From CAVSRC01 sp963730325 (GTDB lineage: Bacteria; Pseudomonadota; Alphaproteobacteria; Rhizobiales; Kaistiaceae): a stretch of 64,000 bases of DNA. Made by a program: the position numbers and the translations under genes. Numbering within the stretch: the first letter of the stretch is position 1; each line of letters starts with the position of its first letter. The stretch is taken from positions 124,001 to 188,000 of the forward strand of contig CAVSRC010000005.1 of the NCBI GenBank assembly GCA_963730325.1, written 5' to 3'. The notes below the pieces were generated by a model, which was given only the letters and a program-made list of their open reading frames with translations, did no database searches and was not told the DNA's origin. This document shows, in pieces, positions 18,640 through 27,213 of the stretch.

Positions 18640-19131
18640 ATGACAGTGCATCCGACAGTTTCAAGATCAGCCTTGCACGCCGCCTGGTCGGGCATGGCGC
18701 TCGCCTGTGCCCTCGTTTTGTCGGGCGCGGCGCCACGGCCCGCATCAGCCGGCGATGTCTTCCAGCTCATCACCAGGGACGAGGCCGCGCTTCCCCTCGA
18801 TGACACCAGCACACGCGGCATCACCCGCGGCCCCCGCATCGTCCAGGTCTCGCCTCCGCCGGAGTCGGGCGAACTCCAGTCGCCGGTGCGGCTGGTCATC
18901 CGCTTCAAGGCCCGCGGCAGCGTCCCTCTCGATCCGGATTCGCTAGTCGTCACCTATATGAAGCGCCCGGCCATCGACCTCACCCAGCGCATCGAACCGT
19001 TCATCAAGGCTGACGGCATCGACATCGAGGATGCCGGCCTGCCACCCGGCCATCACCGCATCGACGTCACCATCAAGGACGAGCGCGGCCGCGAGGGACA
19101 TCTCGACTTCACCATCGACGTGCGCAAGTGA
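18640..19131 (+). CDS. Small exported beta-sandwich protein between caspase and TIR genes
   Basis: I do not recognise a named family. The 163-residue product starts at an ATG just behind a GGGGAA ribosome site, has a signal peptide (HAAWSGMALACALVLSGAAPRPASA, cleavage near residue 38) and one domain of about 110 residues with alternating strands: GPRIVQVSPPPESGELQSPVRLVIRF, then LDPDSLVVTYMKRP and HHRIDVTIKDERGREGHLDFTIDV. The pattern is like an Ig or CopC-type beta-sandwich. It starts 43 bp after the caspase stop and its own stop overlaps a GTG start of the TIR gene, so it is probably made with both. It could be a periplasmic partner or inhibitor of the exported caspase; that is inference. 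Confidence 0.7.
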   Translation: MTVHPTVSRSALHAAWSGMALACALVLSGAAPRPASAGDVFQLITRDEAALPLDDTSTRGITRGPRIVQVSPPPESGELQSPVRLVIRFKARGSVPLDPDSLVVTYMKRPAIDLTQRIEPFIKADGIDIEDAGLPPGHHRIDVTIKDERGREGHLDFTIDVRK

Positions 19132-20099
19132 ATGCCGGTCGTCGGTTCCCGTGGGGAGCGCATGACGTGACGCCGACAGCCGGTCGTTCACCCAAAGTGT
19201 GCATCTCCTATCGCCGCTCCGATTCCATGGCGATCACCGGGCGCATCTTCGACCGGCTGGTGCAGCATTTCGGCGCCGATGCCATCTTCATGGACATCGA
19301 CGACATCCCCTTCGGCGTGGATTTCCGCGAGCACATCGACAATACGATCCGCCAGAGCGACGTGCTTGTCGCCGTTGTCGGCGCCGCGTGGCTCGGGCCG
19401 CGCGATGGTGACGAAGACCGCATCCGCCAACCGGCCGACCCGGTCGCCATCGAAATCCAGACGGCGCTCGAACGCCAGGTCCACATCGTCCCGGCCCTCG
19501 TCGACGGCGCCGCCATGCCCGACGAATCCCGGCTTCCCGAGAGGCTCGCGGAGTTCGCCAATCTCAACGCCGTCGACATCACCTCGGGCCGCGACTTCAG
19601 CATCCATGTCGATCGCCTGATCCGCGCCATAGAGACGTTGAGCGGCAAGGAGGGGCCGAAACCCGCCGCGTCCCCGGTGGCGGCCGCCGCATCCGGACCG
19701 GGCATCCAGTTCGGCCGGGTCGCCTCGCTGGCGCTGCTGGCGATTGCCGCGGTCCTCGCCGCCCATTACCTGGTCGTCATCAAGCTCGACCTCGACGACA
19801 TCTACCTGCGCGTCGCGGTGCTCGTCATCGGCGCCGGCTTCGGCGGCCTGGCCTATCCGCGCCTTGGCCGCAACCTTGCGCTCGTGCTGGCGTGCGGGCT
19901 TGCCGTCGCCATTCTCTCCATATTGGGCATGCTGACCGTGGTCGGCCTCATCGACGGCGTTTCGATCCTGCCGGCGGATGTCGCCGGATGGCAGGAAACG
20001 GCCGAGTACCTCGCCACCATGGTCGTCGGCACCGGCCTTGGCGCGACGGCGACCCACATCGCGCTCTCCCGCATGCCAGCCGGGTCCACGGACCTCTGA
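19128..20099 (+). CDS. Membrane-anchored TIR domain protein
   Basis: The product (up to 323 residues) has an N-terminal TIR domain of about 150 residues: KVCISYRRSDSMAITGRIFDRL, DAIFMDIDDIPFGVDFREHID, SDVLVAVVGAAWLG, and VAIEIQTALERQVHIVPALVDGAAMP. The glutamate in VAIEIQTAL is at the position used by NADase-type TIR domains. A low-complexity linker leads to four predicted membrane helices (about residues 190-315). Two starts are possible: GTG 19128, overlapping the previous stop, or GTG 19167, which has a better-placed GGGGAG ribosome site and begins closer to the domain. TIR domains act in NAD+ cleavage or nucleotide signalling, or simply in protein contacts. The link to a caspase gene recalls TIR-caspase defence systems. 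Confidence 0.9.
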   Translation: MNAGRRFPWGAHDVTPTAGRSPKVCISYRRSDSMAITGRIFDRLVQHFGADAIFMDIDDIPFGVDFREHIDNTIRQSDVLVAVVGAAWLGPRDGDEDRIRQPADPVAIEIQTALERQVHIVPALVDGAAMPDESRLPERLAEFANLNAVDITSGRDFSIHVDRLIRAIETLSGKEGPKPAASPVAAAASGPGIQFGRVASLALLAIAAVLAAHYLVVIKLDLDDIYLRVAVLVIGAGFGGLAYPRLGRNLALVLACGLAVAILSILGMLTVVGLIDGVSILPADVAGWQETAEYLATMVVGTGLGATATHIALSRMPAGSTDL

Positions 20100-20274
20100 C
20101 ACGCGCCACAGCGCATTGTGCCGCACTGGACATCTGCCACCCGGCGGTGACAATTCAGCGCCAATGAACCCGGCCTCCCGGACGAGGCGGGAAGCGGCGC
20201 GAGAAACCGGGGAGGGCCGAAGGCCCGCCAGGGATCGAAGAGAACCGCGACAGGGAAAGAAGTACGAGCCTCCG

Positions 20275-21816
20275 ATGAACGGTGCCGAAAGTCTGGTCCG
20301 CACGCTGCTTGCTGCGGGCGTCGATACCTGTTTCGCCAATCCCGGCACCAGTGAGATGCATTTCGTCGCGGCCCTCGATCGGGTGCCGGGCATGCGCTGC
20401 ATCCTTGGCCTGTTCGAGGGCGTCGCCACCGGCGCCGCCGACGGCTATGCGCGCATGACCGGAAAGCCGGCGGCGAGCCTCCTCCATTGCGGTCCCGGCC
20501 TCGCCAATGGCCTGGCCAACCTCCACAACGCCCGCCGCGGCCGCGTGCCGCTGGTCAACATCGTCGGCGACCAGGCGACCTATCACAAGCCGCTCGATCC
20601 GCTGCTGGCGGCGGACACGGAAGGCTTCGCCCGCGGCGTCTCCGGCTGGGTCGCCACCGCCACGACGCCTGCCGCCGTCGGCGGCCTCGCCGCAGAGGCC
20701 GTGCAGGCGGCGCGCATCTGGCCCGGTCAGGTGGCAACGCTCATCCTGCCCTCCGACGCCTCCTGGAGCGATGGCGGCGTCGTCGCCGAGCCGTTGCCGG
20801 TCCCCGTTCCGTCCGCGGTTGATGATGCCGCCGTCGCCGAGGCCGCCGCCGTGCTGGAATCCGGCGAGCCGGCGGTGATCGTGCTCGCCGGCGCGGCTCT
20901 CCACGAACCGTCATTGAAGGACGCCAGCCGCATTGCCGCCAAGACCGGCGTGACGCTGCTGGCGGAGACCTACAACACGCGCATGGAACGCGGCCGTGGC
21001 CGTCATCCGGTCGACCGCGTGCCCTACCAGGTCGACGCCGGACATGCCGCCTTCGACGGCGTCCGCCATGTCATCCTGGTCGGCGCCGACGATCCGATCT
21101 CCTTCTTCGCCTATCCCGGCAAGCGCGGCCAGTTTCGGCCGCAAGACGCCGCACTGCATGTGCTCGCCCGTCCCGATGAAGACGCATCCGATGCGCTTGC
21201 CCGCCTCGCCGAGGCCCTGCATGCACCGCCGGCACCGCCGCCGAAATCCACTCCGCGGCCGGAGCCCGCCAAAGGCCCGGTGACATCCGAAGCCGTCGCC
21301 CGCACTCTCAGCGCGCTCATGCCCGAGGGCGCCGTCGTCGTCGACGAATCCGTCTCCTTCGGCTTCGCCCTCTTTCCCCACACCGTCGCCGCGCCGCCGC
21401 ACGATTGGCTGCAACTCACCGGCGGCGCCATCGGCGACGGCCTGCCGCTGTCGACCGGCGCCGCCGTCGGCGCGCCTGGCCGCCGCATCATCAACCTTCA
21501 GGCCGACGGCTCGGCGCTCTACACCGTTCAGGCGCTGTGGACGCAGGCGCGCGAGAACCTCGCCGTCACCACGGTGATCCTCGCCAACCGCCGCTACGCC
21601 ATCCTGCAGGGCGAATTGCAGCAGGTCGGCGCAACCCCGGGAGAGGCGTCCCGCACCCTGTTCGATCTCGGCAACCCGGATCTCGACTGGGTCGCCATCG
21701 CCAGGGGCTTCGGCGTCGACGGCGCCCGTGCCGAGACCATGGAGGATTTCGCCACCCTTCTCGGCGACGCCAACCGAACGTCGTCCCCGTTCCTGATCGA
21801 GCTGATGGTCCCGTAG
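20275..21816 (+). CDS. Thiamine diphosphate-dependent enzyme, acetolactate synthase large subunit-like
   Basis: The 513-residue product has the three-domain layout of ThDP enzymes such as acetolactate synthase and benzoylformate decarboxylase. The N-terminal PYR domain carries the catalytic glutamate in ILGLFEGVATGAADGYARMTG and a HCGPGLANGLANLHNA loop. The C-terminal PP domain has the cofactor motif NLQADGSALYTVQALWTQARENL ... ILANRRY, in which the usual first Gly of GDG is Ala. It lacks an adjacent small regulatory subunit, so it is probably not the biosynthetic IlvB. The substrate cannot be read from the sequence; 2-keto acid decarboxylation is the likely class. Start: the ATG at 20275; the long open frame upstream is noncoding. 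The 175-bp region before it follows the TIR gene. Confidence 0.82.
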   Translation: MNGAESLVRTLLAAGVDTCFANPGTSEMHFVAALDRVPGMRCILGLFEGVATGAADGYARMTGKPAASLLHCGPGLANGLANLHNARRGRVPLVNIVGDQATYHKPLDPLLAADTEGFARGVSGWVATATTPAAVGGLAAEAVQAARIWPGQVATLILPSDASWSDGGVVAEPLPVPVPSAVDDAAVAEAAAVLESGEPAVIVLAGAALHEPSLKDASRIAAKTGVTLLAETYNTRMERGRGRHPVDRVPYQVDAGHAAFDGVRHVILVGADDPISFFAYPGKRGQFRPQDAALHVLARPDEDASDALARLAEALHAPPAPPPKSTPRPEPAKGPVTSEAVARTLSALMPEGAVVVDESVSFGFALFPHTVAAPPHDWLQLTGGAIGDGLPLSTGAAVGAPGRRIINLQADGSALYTVQALWTQARENLAVTTVILANRRYAILQGELQQVGATPGEASRTLFDLGNPDLDWVAIARGFGVDGARAETMEDFATLLGDANRTSSPFLIELMVP

Positions 21817-21887
21817 GCCATCCCTTGCTCCGCCGGCGCGGTGGATGCACCCTCGGCGGGTTGCGTTTCGATCGGGAGGACGACGCA

Positions 21888-22658
21888 ATGCAAAAATTCA
21901 ATCTTTCGGCCCTGTTCCTGTCTTTGACGGTCGCCCTGGCCTGCTGGGCGGGCGCCGCGCACGCCTCGAAACTGGGCGACGCGGTCAGCGCCGGCGATCT
22001 TGCCGGGGTCAAGGCGCTGATCGCCGCCGGGGCGGACGTCAACAAGGGCGGCATGTTCGGCGCGCCGCTGCACATGGCCGTCGCGCGCGGCAATGTCGAC
22101 ATCGTCGCCGCGTTGCTCGATGCCGGCGCCAATATCGAGGCCGGCGGTACCGGCGGCGCCCACCCGCTGCACCTTGCCGCGCTGGCCAATCGTCCGGAGG
22201 TTGCCAGGCTTCTCATCGCGCGCGGCGCGCAACTGGAATCCCGCGACGACAACGGCATGACGCCGCTTCTCATCGCCGCCTCCAACGGCAAGCGCGAGGT
22301 TGCCGGGGTGCTGCTCGACGCCGGTGCCGACGTGAACGCCGAGGGCATCCGCTACCCGTACAACGCCCTCGGGGTTGCCGTCTTCGGCTGCCAGGTGCCG
22401 ATGGCGAAGCTGCTGCTGGCGAGCGGCATGGACATCAATGCGCGCCTCGACGAGAAGGACGAGACGCTCCTCTTCCTGGTCGCGCCGACCCTGCACCATT
22501 CGCCGGCGACCCTCGACCAGCGCCTTGCCATGATCGACTTCCTGCTCGCCAACGGCCTCGACCCGAACGCCAGGAACGCCGACGGCAAGTCCGCTTATGA
22601 CGTCGCGACCGACCCCAAGGTGCGCGCGCTGCTCGTCAAATACGGAGCCAGGGAATAG
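21888..22658 (+). CDS. Exported ankyrin-repeat protein
   Basis: The 256-residue product begins with a signal peptide (LFLSLTVALACWAGAAHAS, cleavage about residue 26) behind a GGGAGGA ribosome site. About five to six ankyrin repeats follow, seen as repeated GADVN/GANIE/GADVN and PLHxAA-type units (APLHMAVARGNVDIVAALLDAG, HPLHLAALANRPEVARLLIARG, TPLLIAASNGKREVAGVLLDAG). The protein should therefore work in the periplasm or outside the cell as a binding scaffold. It lies 71 bp after the ThDP enzyme gene and may be cotranscribed with it. The partner is unknown. Confidence 0.85.
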   Translation: MQKFNLSALFLSLTVALACWAGAAHASKLGDAVSAGDLAGVKALIAAGADVNKGGMFGAPLHMAVARGNVDIVAALLDAGANIEAGGTGGAHPLHLAALANRPEVARLLIARGAQLESRDDNGMTPLLIAASNGKREVAGVLLDAGADVNAEGIRYPYNALGVAVFGCQVPMAKLLLASGMDINARLDEKDETLLFLVAPTLHHSPATLDQRLAMIDFLLANGLDPNARNADGKSAYDVATDPKVRALLVKYGARE

Positions 22659-22743
22659 GTGACCCCCATCGAGCGCGCAGGTGCCCTGAAGGTCGTGCCG
22701 GGCTAGATTGGCGCGATCAGTTCGGTTGGATAGCGATGGTGTG

Positions 22744-24528
22744 ATGCAAATCGGCGACTGGCCCAATCTGGTGGCCATGTTCCTGGGCCAGGCGGCAAAG
22801 CGTGGCGAGCAGCCGTTTCTGTGGGAGAAGATCGACGGCACTTACCGGCCGATGAGCTGGCGTGTTGTGGCCGGTCAGGTCGCCGCGCTGGCCGCGTCGC
22901 TGCGCGCCCACGGCCTCGCCAGCGGCGATCGCGTCATGCTGTTGTCCCAGAACTCACCCAGATGGGTGATCGCCGATCTCGCCATCATGGCGGCTGGCGG
23001 CATAACCGTGCCCACCTACCCGACCAACACGGCAAGCGACCACGCCCACATCCTTAGCGACAGCGGCGCGGTCATGGCGATCGTCTCGACGGCCGCCCTG
23101 GCGCGCCCCTTCTTCCAGGCCGCACGCAAATCCCGGAGCATGAAGCGCGTTGTTGCCATGGGGGATTTCGGCGACATCGACACCGGCCGCGTCGCCCTCG
23201 GCAGCTGGAGCGATGCGCTGTCGGCGGGTGCGGCGGGTGCCGACGCCATCGCAACGGCGGTGGCGGACATCGACCGCGACGCGCTCGCCTGCCTCATCTA
23301 CACCTCGGGCACGGGCGGAGAGCCGAAAGGCGTCATGCTCTCGCACCGGGCCATCATGACCAACTGCGTCGGCGCCAGCGACGTGCTCGCCGAGCTCGGT
23401 CTGGAGGACGAGGTCTTCCTGTCCTTCCTGCCGCCCTGCCATGCCTATGAACATTCGGCCGGCATCATGTTTCCGATTTCCATCGGCGCCCAGATCTACT
23501 TCGCCGAGCGGATCGACACGCTGGCGACAAATCTCATCGAAGCGCGGCCGACGATCATGACCGCCGTGCCCCGGCTTTTTGAAATCATGCGCGAGCGCAT
23601 CCTGCGCAGCGTGGCCCGCCAGGGCCGGCTGCAGGCGCGCTTGTTGTGGACGGCGATCGAGCTCGGCCGCAAGCGCTACGAGAGCCGCGAAACCATGACC
23701 AGGGTGGAGCGCCTGATGGACTGGATCGTCGAGCGGCCGGTGCGCGACAAGATCCGCGCGCATTTCGGCGGCCGGCTGAAGGCGCTGGTCTCGGGCGGCG
23801 CGCCGCTCAACTACGATGTCGGCCTCTTCTTCACCGCGCTCGGCCTGCGCCTGCTGCAGGGCTACGGCCTGACGGAAGCCGCGCCGGTGGTCAGCGTCAA
23901 CCTGCTCACCCGCGTCAAGCTGCGCACGGTGGGTCCGCCGCTGAAGCATGTCGAGGTCAGGATCGCCGATGACGGCGAGGTGCTGGTGCGCGGGCCGCTG
24001 CTCATGGACGGCTACTGGAAACAGACCAGACTCACCGCCGAAGTGCTGCGCGACGGCTGGCTCCATACCGGCGATATCGGCGTCATCGACCATGACGGCT
24101 TCCTGCAGATCACCGACCGCAAGAAGGACATCATCGTCAACTCTGCCGGCGAGACGATCTCGCCGCAGCACATCGAGGGGACGCTGGCGCTGGAGCGGGA
24201 GATCTCCGTTGCCGTGGCGCTCGGCGACAACCGCCCGCATATCGGCGCCATCGTCGTGCCGGATTCCGATTTTCTCGCCGAATGGGCGAAGAAGAACGGG
24301 GTCGCCGCGGACCTTGCCCAACTGGCCGACGACACTGCCTTCCGCCGTGCCATCGGCCAGGCCATCGACCGGGCCAATGCCAAGCTGTCGGTGATCGAGA
24401 AGGTCAAGCACTTCATTGTCGCCGACCAGCCCTTCACCGTCGAGAACGGCATGATGACCCCGACCATGAAGACGCGCCGCCACGTCATCCTCCGGCGCTG
24501 GGGACCCTCGGTCGAACAGATGTATTGA
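22744..24528 (+). CDS. Long-chain acyl-CoA synthetase (AMP-forming)
   Basis: The 594-residue product is an ANL-superfamily adenylating enzyme that activates a fatty acid with ATP and CoA. It has the P-loop motif LIYTSGTGGEPKGVMLSH (from about residue 184), the SGGAPLNYDVGLFF segment, the GYGLTEAAPVVSVN motif, the GWLHTGDIG hinge region and the DRKKDIIVNSAGE motif with the catalytic-lysine C-terminal subdomain. The FHIH-type insert and LLWTAIELGRKRYESR segment are like FadD15-type long-chain synthetases. I choose the ATG at 22744 (a GTG lies one codon before it); the frame is open to a TTG at 22708, but homologous enzymes start near this ATG. It is the last gene before the tRNA-derived island border. 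Confidence 0.88.
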   Translation: MQIGDWPNLVAMFLGQAAKRGEQPFLWEKIDGTYRPMSWRVVAGQVAALAASLRAHGLASGDRVMLLSQNSPRWVIADLAIMAAGGITVPTYPTNTASDHAHILSDSGAVMAIVSTAALARPFFQAARKSRSMKRVVAMGDFGDIDTGRVALGSWSDALSAGAAGADAIATAVADIDRDALACLIYTSGTGGEPKGVMLSHRAIMTNCVGASDVLAELGLEDEVFLSFLPPCHAYEHSAGIMFPISIGAQIYFAERIDTLATNLIEARPTIMTAVPRLFEIMRERILRSVARQGRLQARLLWTAIELGRKRYESRETMTRVERLMDWIVERPVRDKIRAHFGGRLKALVSGGAPLNYDVGLFFTALGLRLLQGYGLTEAAPVVSVNLLTRVKLRTVGPPLKHVEVRIADDGEVLVRGPLLMDGYWKQTRLTAEVLRDGWLHTGDIGVIDHDGFLQITDRKKDIIVNSAGETISPQHIEGTLALEREISVAVALGDNRPHIGAIVVPDSDFLAEWAKKNGVAADLAQLADDTAFRRAIGQAIDRANAKLSVIEKVKHFIVADQPFTVENGMMTPTMKTRRHVILRRWGPSVEQMY

Positions 24529-24552
24529 GTACGGCCACCTCGCGGCGTCCGA

Positions 24553-24642
24553 CGCGGAAACCGCGACCCTCGATCATCTTCGCTGGTTGGGAAAATTGGA
24601 GCGGGCGAAGGGATTCGAACCCTCGACCCCAACCTTGGCAAG
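24553..24642 (-). repeat. Truncated tRNA-Gly 3' half with downstream flank (left border repeat)
   Basis: From 24590 to 24642 the complement reads as the anticodon arm 3' strand, variable region, T arm, acceptor strand and CCA of tRNA-Gly(GCC). The sequence then departs from the tRNA at 24643, so the 5' half is missing and no functional tRNA can be made. To the left it matches the 3' flank of the intact gene at 31743-31786, including an inverted CGCGG-AAA-CCGCG, although the A run that would serve as terminator tail is lost. It marks the left end of the island. Confidence 0.85.
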
Positions 24643-24974
24643 CGGGAAATTGACGCTGTTCGCCCAATGCGTTGGAGTACGTGCCAATGCGCCGTGGTGC
24701 GCGGGAGAACGCGGTCTCTCGGGCGGTCGCGAATTGAACGGCAGTGAAATCCAGCGCACCGCGCTGAACGGGAGCGGAGGCAGGAGAGAGTAACCGCCCG
24801 GCAACCGCGGAAGGAGTCGTGGTTACCTCATCGGGGGCTCGGTACGTCGGCTTATCGGCACATCGCCGACGTCCGTTTGGCGAACTGCAAGGTCCGTTTT
24901 GCGCCAACAGTAGAAGTGAGCCATCCCGCTAGTGGAAAGGCCGGTAGCCGGGACGCGTGCGGTGCCGCCCGTAA
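24643..24974. other. Noncoding stretch inside the left island border
   Basis: These 332 bases lie between the tRNA-Gly fragment and the stop of the dehydrogenase gene. Short open frames cross it on both strands, but none shows a recognisable domain, a good ribosome site or a biased composition. A decayed integrase gene would be expected about here or at the other border; I cannot recognise one. I see nothing else in it. Confidence 0.5.
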
Positions 24975-25955
24975 TCAGCCAGGATACCACACCTTCCGTG
25001 GATCGTCCGGTGCGCGAACATAGGTCCAGGCGGCCTCGACCAGGCGTTCAAGGTCGTATTGCGGCCGCCAACCGAGCGCGAACTTCGCCTTGCTGTTGTC
25101 CATCCAGTTCGACAGGTACCGGCTCGGGATATCGATCGAGGCAAGCTGGCGCGTGCGCTTCAGATAGGCCGCAACCGCGCCATAGTCGACCGGCTCATCC
25201 ATGCAGACATTAAAGAGCGCGCCACGCGCGGCCGGATGGTCGATTGCCCACATGATCGCCGAAACGAGGTCCTCGACATGAACGAAGTTGCGCTTCAGCG
25301 GATTGCCGTCGGCGTCGCGCAGCAGCGGAACCACATTTTCTCGGCGACAGCGTTCGGCCGTCTCCGGCGGGACCATCGTCTTCCAGTCCGGGCCGCCGAA
25401 GAGATCGTCGCCGAAGGAGAGCGTGTAGCGAAAATCATCCTTCTCCATGATCCACGGCGCCCGCAGGCAGCAGCCGTTGATGCCGTATTGGATGCCGAAC
25501 TGGGTCAGCATGACCTCTTCGAGCACCTTTGAAAGCGCGTAGCAGCCCGGATAGGCTTGGTGTGGCGTGGCTTCGGTTATCGGGTCGGGATGTCGGTAGA
25601 AGAAATGACCGACCGCTGCATCGCCGCCGACCAGGATGAACTGCCGTGCCGCGGCGGAGTTGCGGAACGCCTCCAGCAGCCAGAACATCCCCTTGACCGT
25701 GACGTCCATCACGGTCTCCGGGATTTCCTTGCAGGTCGCCAGATGGACGACATGCGTCACATCCCTCATGGCGGCATCGACGACCGAACGGTCCGAAATA
25801 TCGCCACGTACCACTTCGAGCCGTGGCGCTTCGGCAAGCATACGATTGTGACAGAGGGCGCGGATGCCGGCCTCCTGCCAGGCGGGATCGCCGAGGAGGC
25901 GGTCGATGAATGTCCTGCCAACCTTGCCGGTCGCGCCTGTCACCAGTATCAGCAT
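24975..25955 (-). CDS. NAD(P)-dependent epimerase/dehydratase (extended SDR)
   Basis: The 326-residue product is an extended short-chain dehydrogenase. It starts LILVTGATGKVGRTF (Rossmann GxxGxxG), has DVTHVVHLAT and the active-site YALSK (YxxxK), and a C-terminal substrate domain with GWRPQYDLERLVEAAW. I place the start at the ATG complementing 25953-25955, which follows GGGAGAG at good spacing; an in-frame ATG five codons upstream (25970) is possible but lacks a ribosome site. The gene follows the LacI-type regulator on the same strand by only a few bases. Its place beside a sugar transporter suggests a sugar or sugar-acid step, but the substrate is not known. Confidence 0.85.
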   Translation of the reverse strand: MLILVTGATGKVGRTFIDRLLGDPAWQEAGIRALCHNRMLAEAPRLEVVRGDISDRSVVDAAMRDVTHVVHLATCKEIPETVMDVTVKGMFWLLEAFRNSAAARQFILVGGDAAVGHFFYRHPDPITEATPHQAYPGCYALSKVLEEVMLTQFGIQYGINGCCLRAPWIMEKDDFRYTLSFGDDLFGGPDWKTMVPPETAERCRRENVVPLLRDADGNPLKRNFVHVEDLVSAIMWAIDHPAARGALFNVCMDEPVDYGAVAAYLKRTRQLASIDIPSRYLSNWMDNSKAKFALGWRPQYDLERLVEAAWTYVRAPDDPRKVWYPG

Positions 25956-25973
25956 CTCCTTCTCTCCCATGGC

Positions 25974-27044
25974 TCAGATTGTTCGCGGCGGCGCGACCGT
26001 GTCGCGCTCGACCAGTGGGCAGGCCACCTTGATTTGCGGGTGCGGACCGCTTCGCCGGATCTTCTTTGTAAGCATCAGCTCGGCCGCGGCGGCGCCCATT
26101 TCGAAATGCGGCAGCAGGACAGTGGTCAGCTGCGGGCGTGTTGATCGCGCCACCGATCGGTCGTCGTAGCCGACCACCGATACGTCATGGGGAACGCGCA
26201 GGCCAAGTTCGGTAAGCGCCTCCATGCAGCCAAGCGCCATCAGGTCGTTGGCGCAGAAGATCGCAGTCGGCGGTGCCTTGAGCTTCATTAGCGCGATGGT
26301 CTGGCTGTAGCCGGCCGATGGCTCCCAGTTGCCGGGTCTGACGAGGTCCGGATCGAAGGCGATCTTGTGGGCGGCCAGCGCCTGCTGATAGCCCCGCAGG
26401 CGGTCGCGCGAGGCATCCATCAGGGCTTCCCCCTCGATCATCGCGATGCGTCTGTGGCCGACGTCGGCAAGACAGCGTGTCGCCGTACGGCCGCCTTGCA
26501 CTTCGGCGGGCACGACCGAGGCCAGGGAGCGGTCCGCGGCATAGCAGTTGAGAAGCACCGTGGGCGCACGATACAGCGACGGCGAGGGATCGATGCGCTG
26601 GGTATGGATGGCGCCGTAAAGCAGTCCGTGAAGAGGATTCGCCATCAGGCGGCTGAAGACGGCCTGTTCCATCTCCGCATCGCCGCGGGTCACCGCGACG
26701 CTGAGCGTCAGTCCGTATTCCCAAGCCTTGTCGCGCGCGCCGTCTATCGCCAGTGCCATCCAGGGATCGGTCGAAAGCTCATTGACGACAATGCCCAGTG
26801 TCGTGCCGCCTGCCATCGGCGGCCGACGCGATCCCCGGCGCGTGAGTCGATAGCCGAGCTGATCGGCGGCCGCGCGAACACGATCGATGGTGTTCTGCGA
26901 GAGGCGCGCCCCGTTCACCTCGTTGAGCACCAGGGAGACGGTCGTCTGCGACACGCCGGCGGCGGCCGCGACGTCGGTCATGGTGGGGGGGTTGCCGCCA
27001 CCGGCGCGACGTCCGGTTGGGGCGCGTCTCCTTCGCCCGGTCAC
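25974..27044 (-). CDS. LacI-family transcriptional regulator
   Basis: The 356-residue product has the N-terminal helix-turn-helix and hinge of LacI/GalR proteins, TMTDVAAAAGVSQTTVSLVLNEVNGARLSQNTIDRVRAAADQLGYRL, followed by a periplasmic-binding-protein-like effector domain with GIVVNELSTDPWMALAIDGARD, IFCANDLMALGCMEALTELGLRVPHDVSVVGYDD and a C-terminal VACPLVERDTVAPP. The start is a GTG (complement of 27042-27044) behind AGGAGGGAGG. It diverges from the transporter operon over a 169-bp AT-rich gap holding palindromic and repeated sites, so it probably represses the transporter until a sugar is bound. A basic 20-residue N-terminal extension precedes the helix-turn-helix. Confidence 0.93.
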   Translation of the reverse strand: MTGRRRRAPTGRRAGGGNPPTMTDVAAAAGVSQTTVSLVLNEVNGARLSQNTIDRVRAAADQLGYRLTRRGSRRPPMAGGTTLGIVVNELSTDPWMALAIDGARDKAWEYGLTLSVAVTRGDAEMEQAVFSRLMANPLHGLLYGAIHTQRIDPSPSLYRAPTVLLNCYAADRSLASVVPAEVQGGRTATRCLADVGHRRIAMIEGEALMDASRDRLRGYQQALAAHKIAFDPDLVRPGNWEPSAGYSQTIALMKLKAPPTAIFCANDLMALGCMEALTELGLRVPHDVSVVGYDDRSVARSTRPQLTTVLLPHFEMGAAAAELMLTKKIRRSGPHPQIKVACPLVERDTVAPPRTI

Positions 27045-27079
27045 TAACGGGGCCTCCCTCCTGGGCGCTCATCTATGCG

Positions 27080-27145
27080 CATATTAGCAATATCAACTAT
27101 TTGAACCATCAGCATTTTGCTGAACATAATTGACTCATATTAGCA
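27080..27145. promoter_or_regulatory. Candidate operators for the LacI-type regulator
   Basis: In the AT-rich gap between the divergent regulator and transporter genes a perfect inverted repeat TCAGCA-TTT-TGCTGA lies at 27109-27123. It is flanked by two copies of CATATTAGCA in direct orientation, at 27080-27089 and 27136-27145. LacI-family operators are usually short palindromes in such gaps. The palindrome sits about 90 bp before the transporter start, where a promoter would be expected. No footprint data can be inferred, so the binding partner is inference. Confidence 0.45.
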
Positions 27146-27213
27146 GTGATGCGACATTAGACCGCAGGGCGCGCAAATCAACCGCGACGTCCGGCCAATC
27201 TGGGAGGGAAAGC

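Noticed and set aside
15371..20099. Calling the caspase-TIR unit a Thoeris system outright
   Set aside because: No SLOG-domain ThsA is present, the caspase appears to be exported and the middle gene is unknown, so only a resemblance can be claimed.
20190..20250. A terminator or riboswitch before the ThDP enzyme gene
   Set aside because: A short GGGCC-GAA-GGCCC hairpin is present but has no T run, and I could not recognise the conserved core of a thiamine riboswitch.
24590..24642. A second functional tRNA-Gly
   Set aside because: The 5' half (acceptor 5' strand, D arm, anticodon arm 5' strand) is missing; the sequence leaves the tRNA right after the anticodon region.
24643..24974. A decayed integrase at the left border
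   Set aside because: I looked for the R-H-R-Y signature region in all frames and saw none that I could support.
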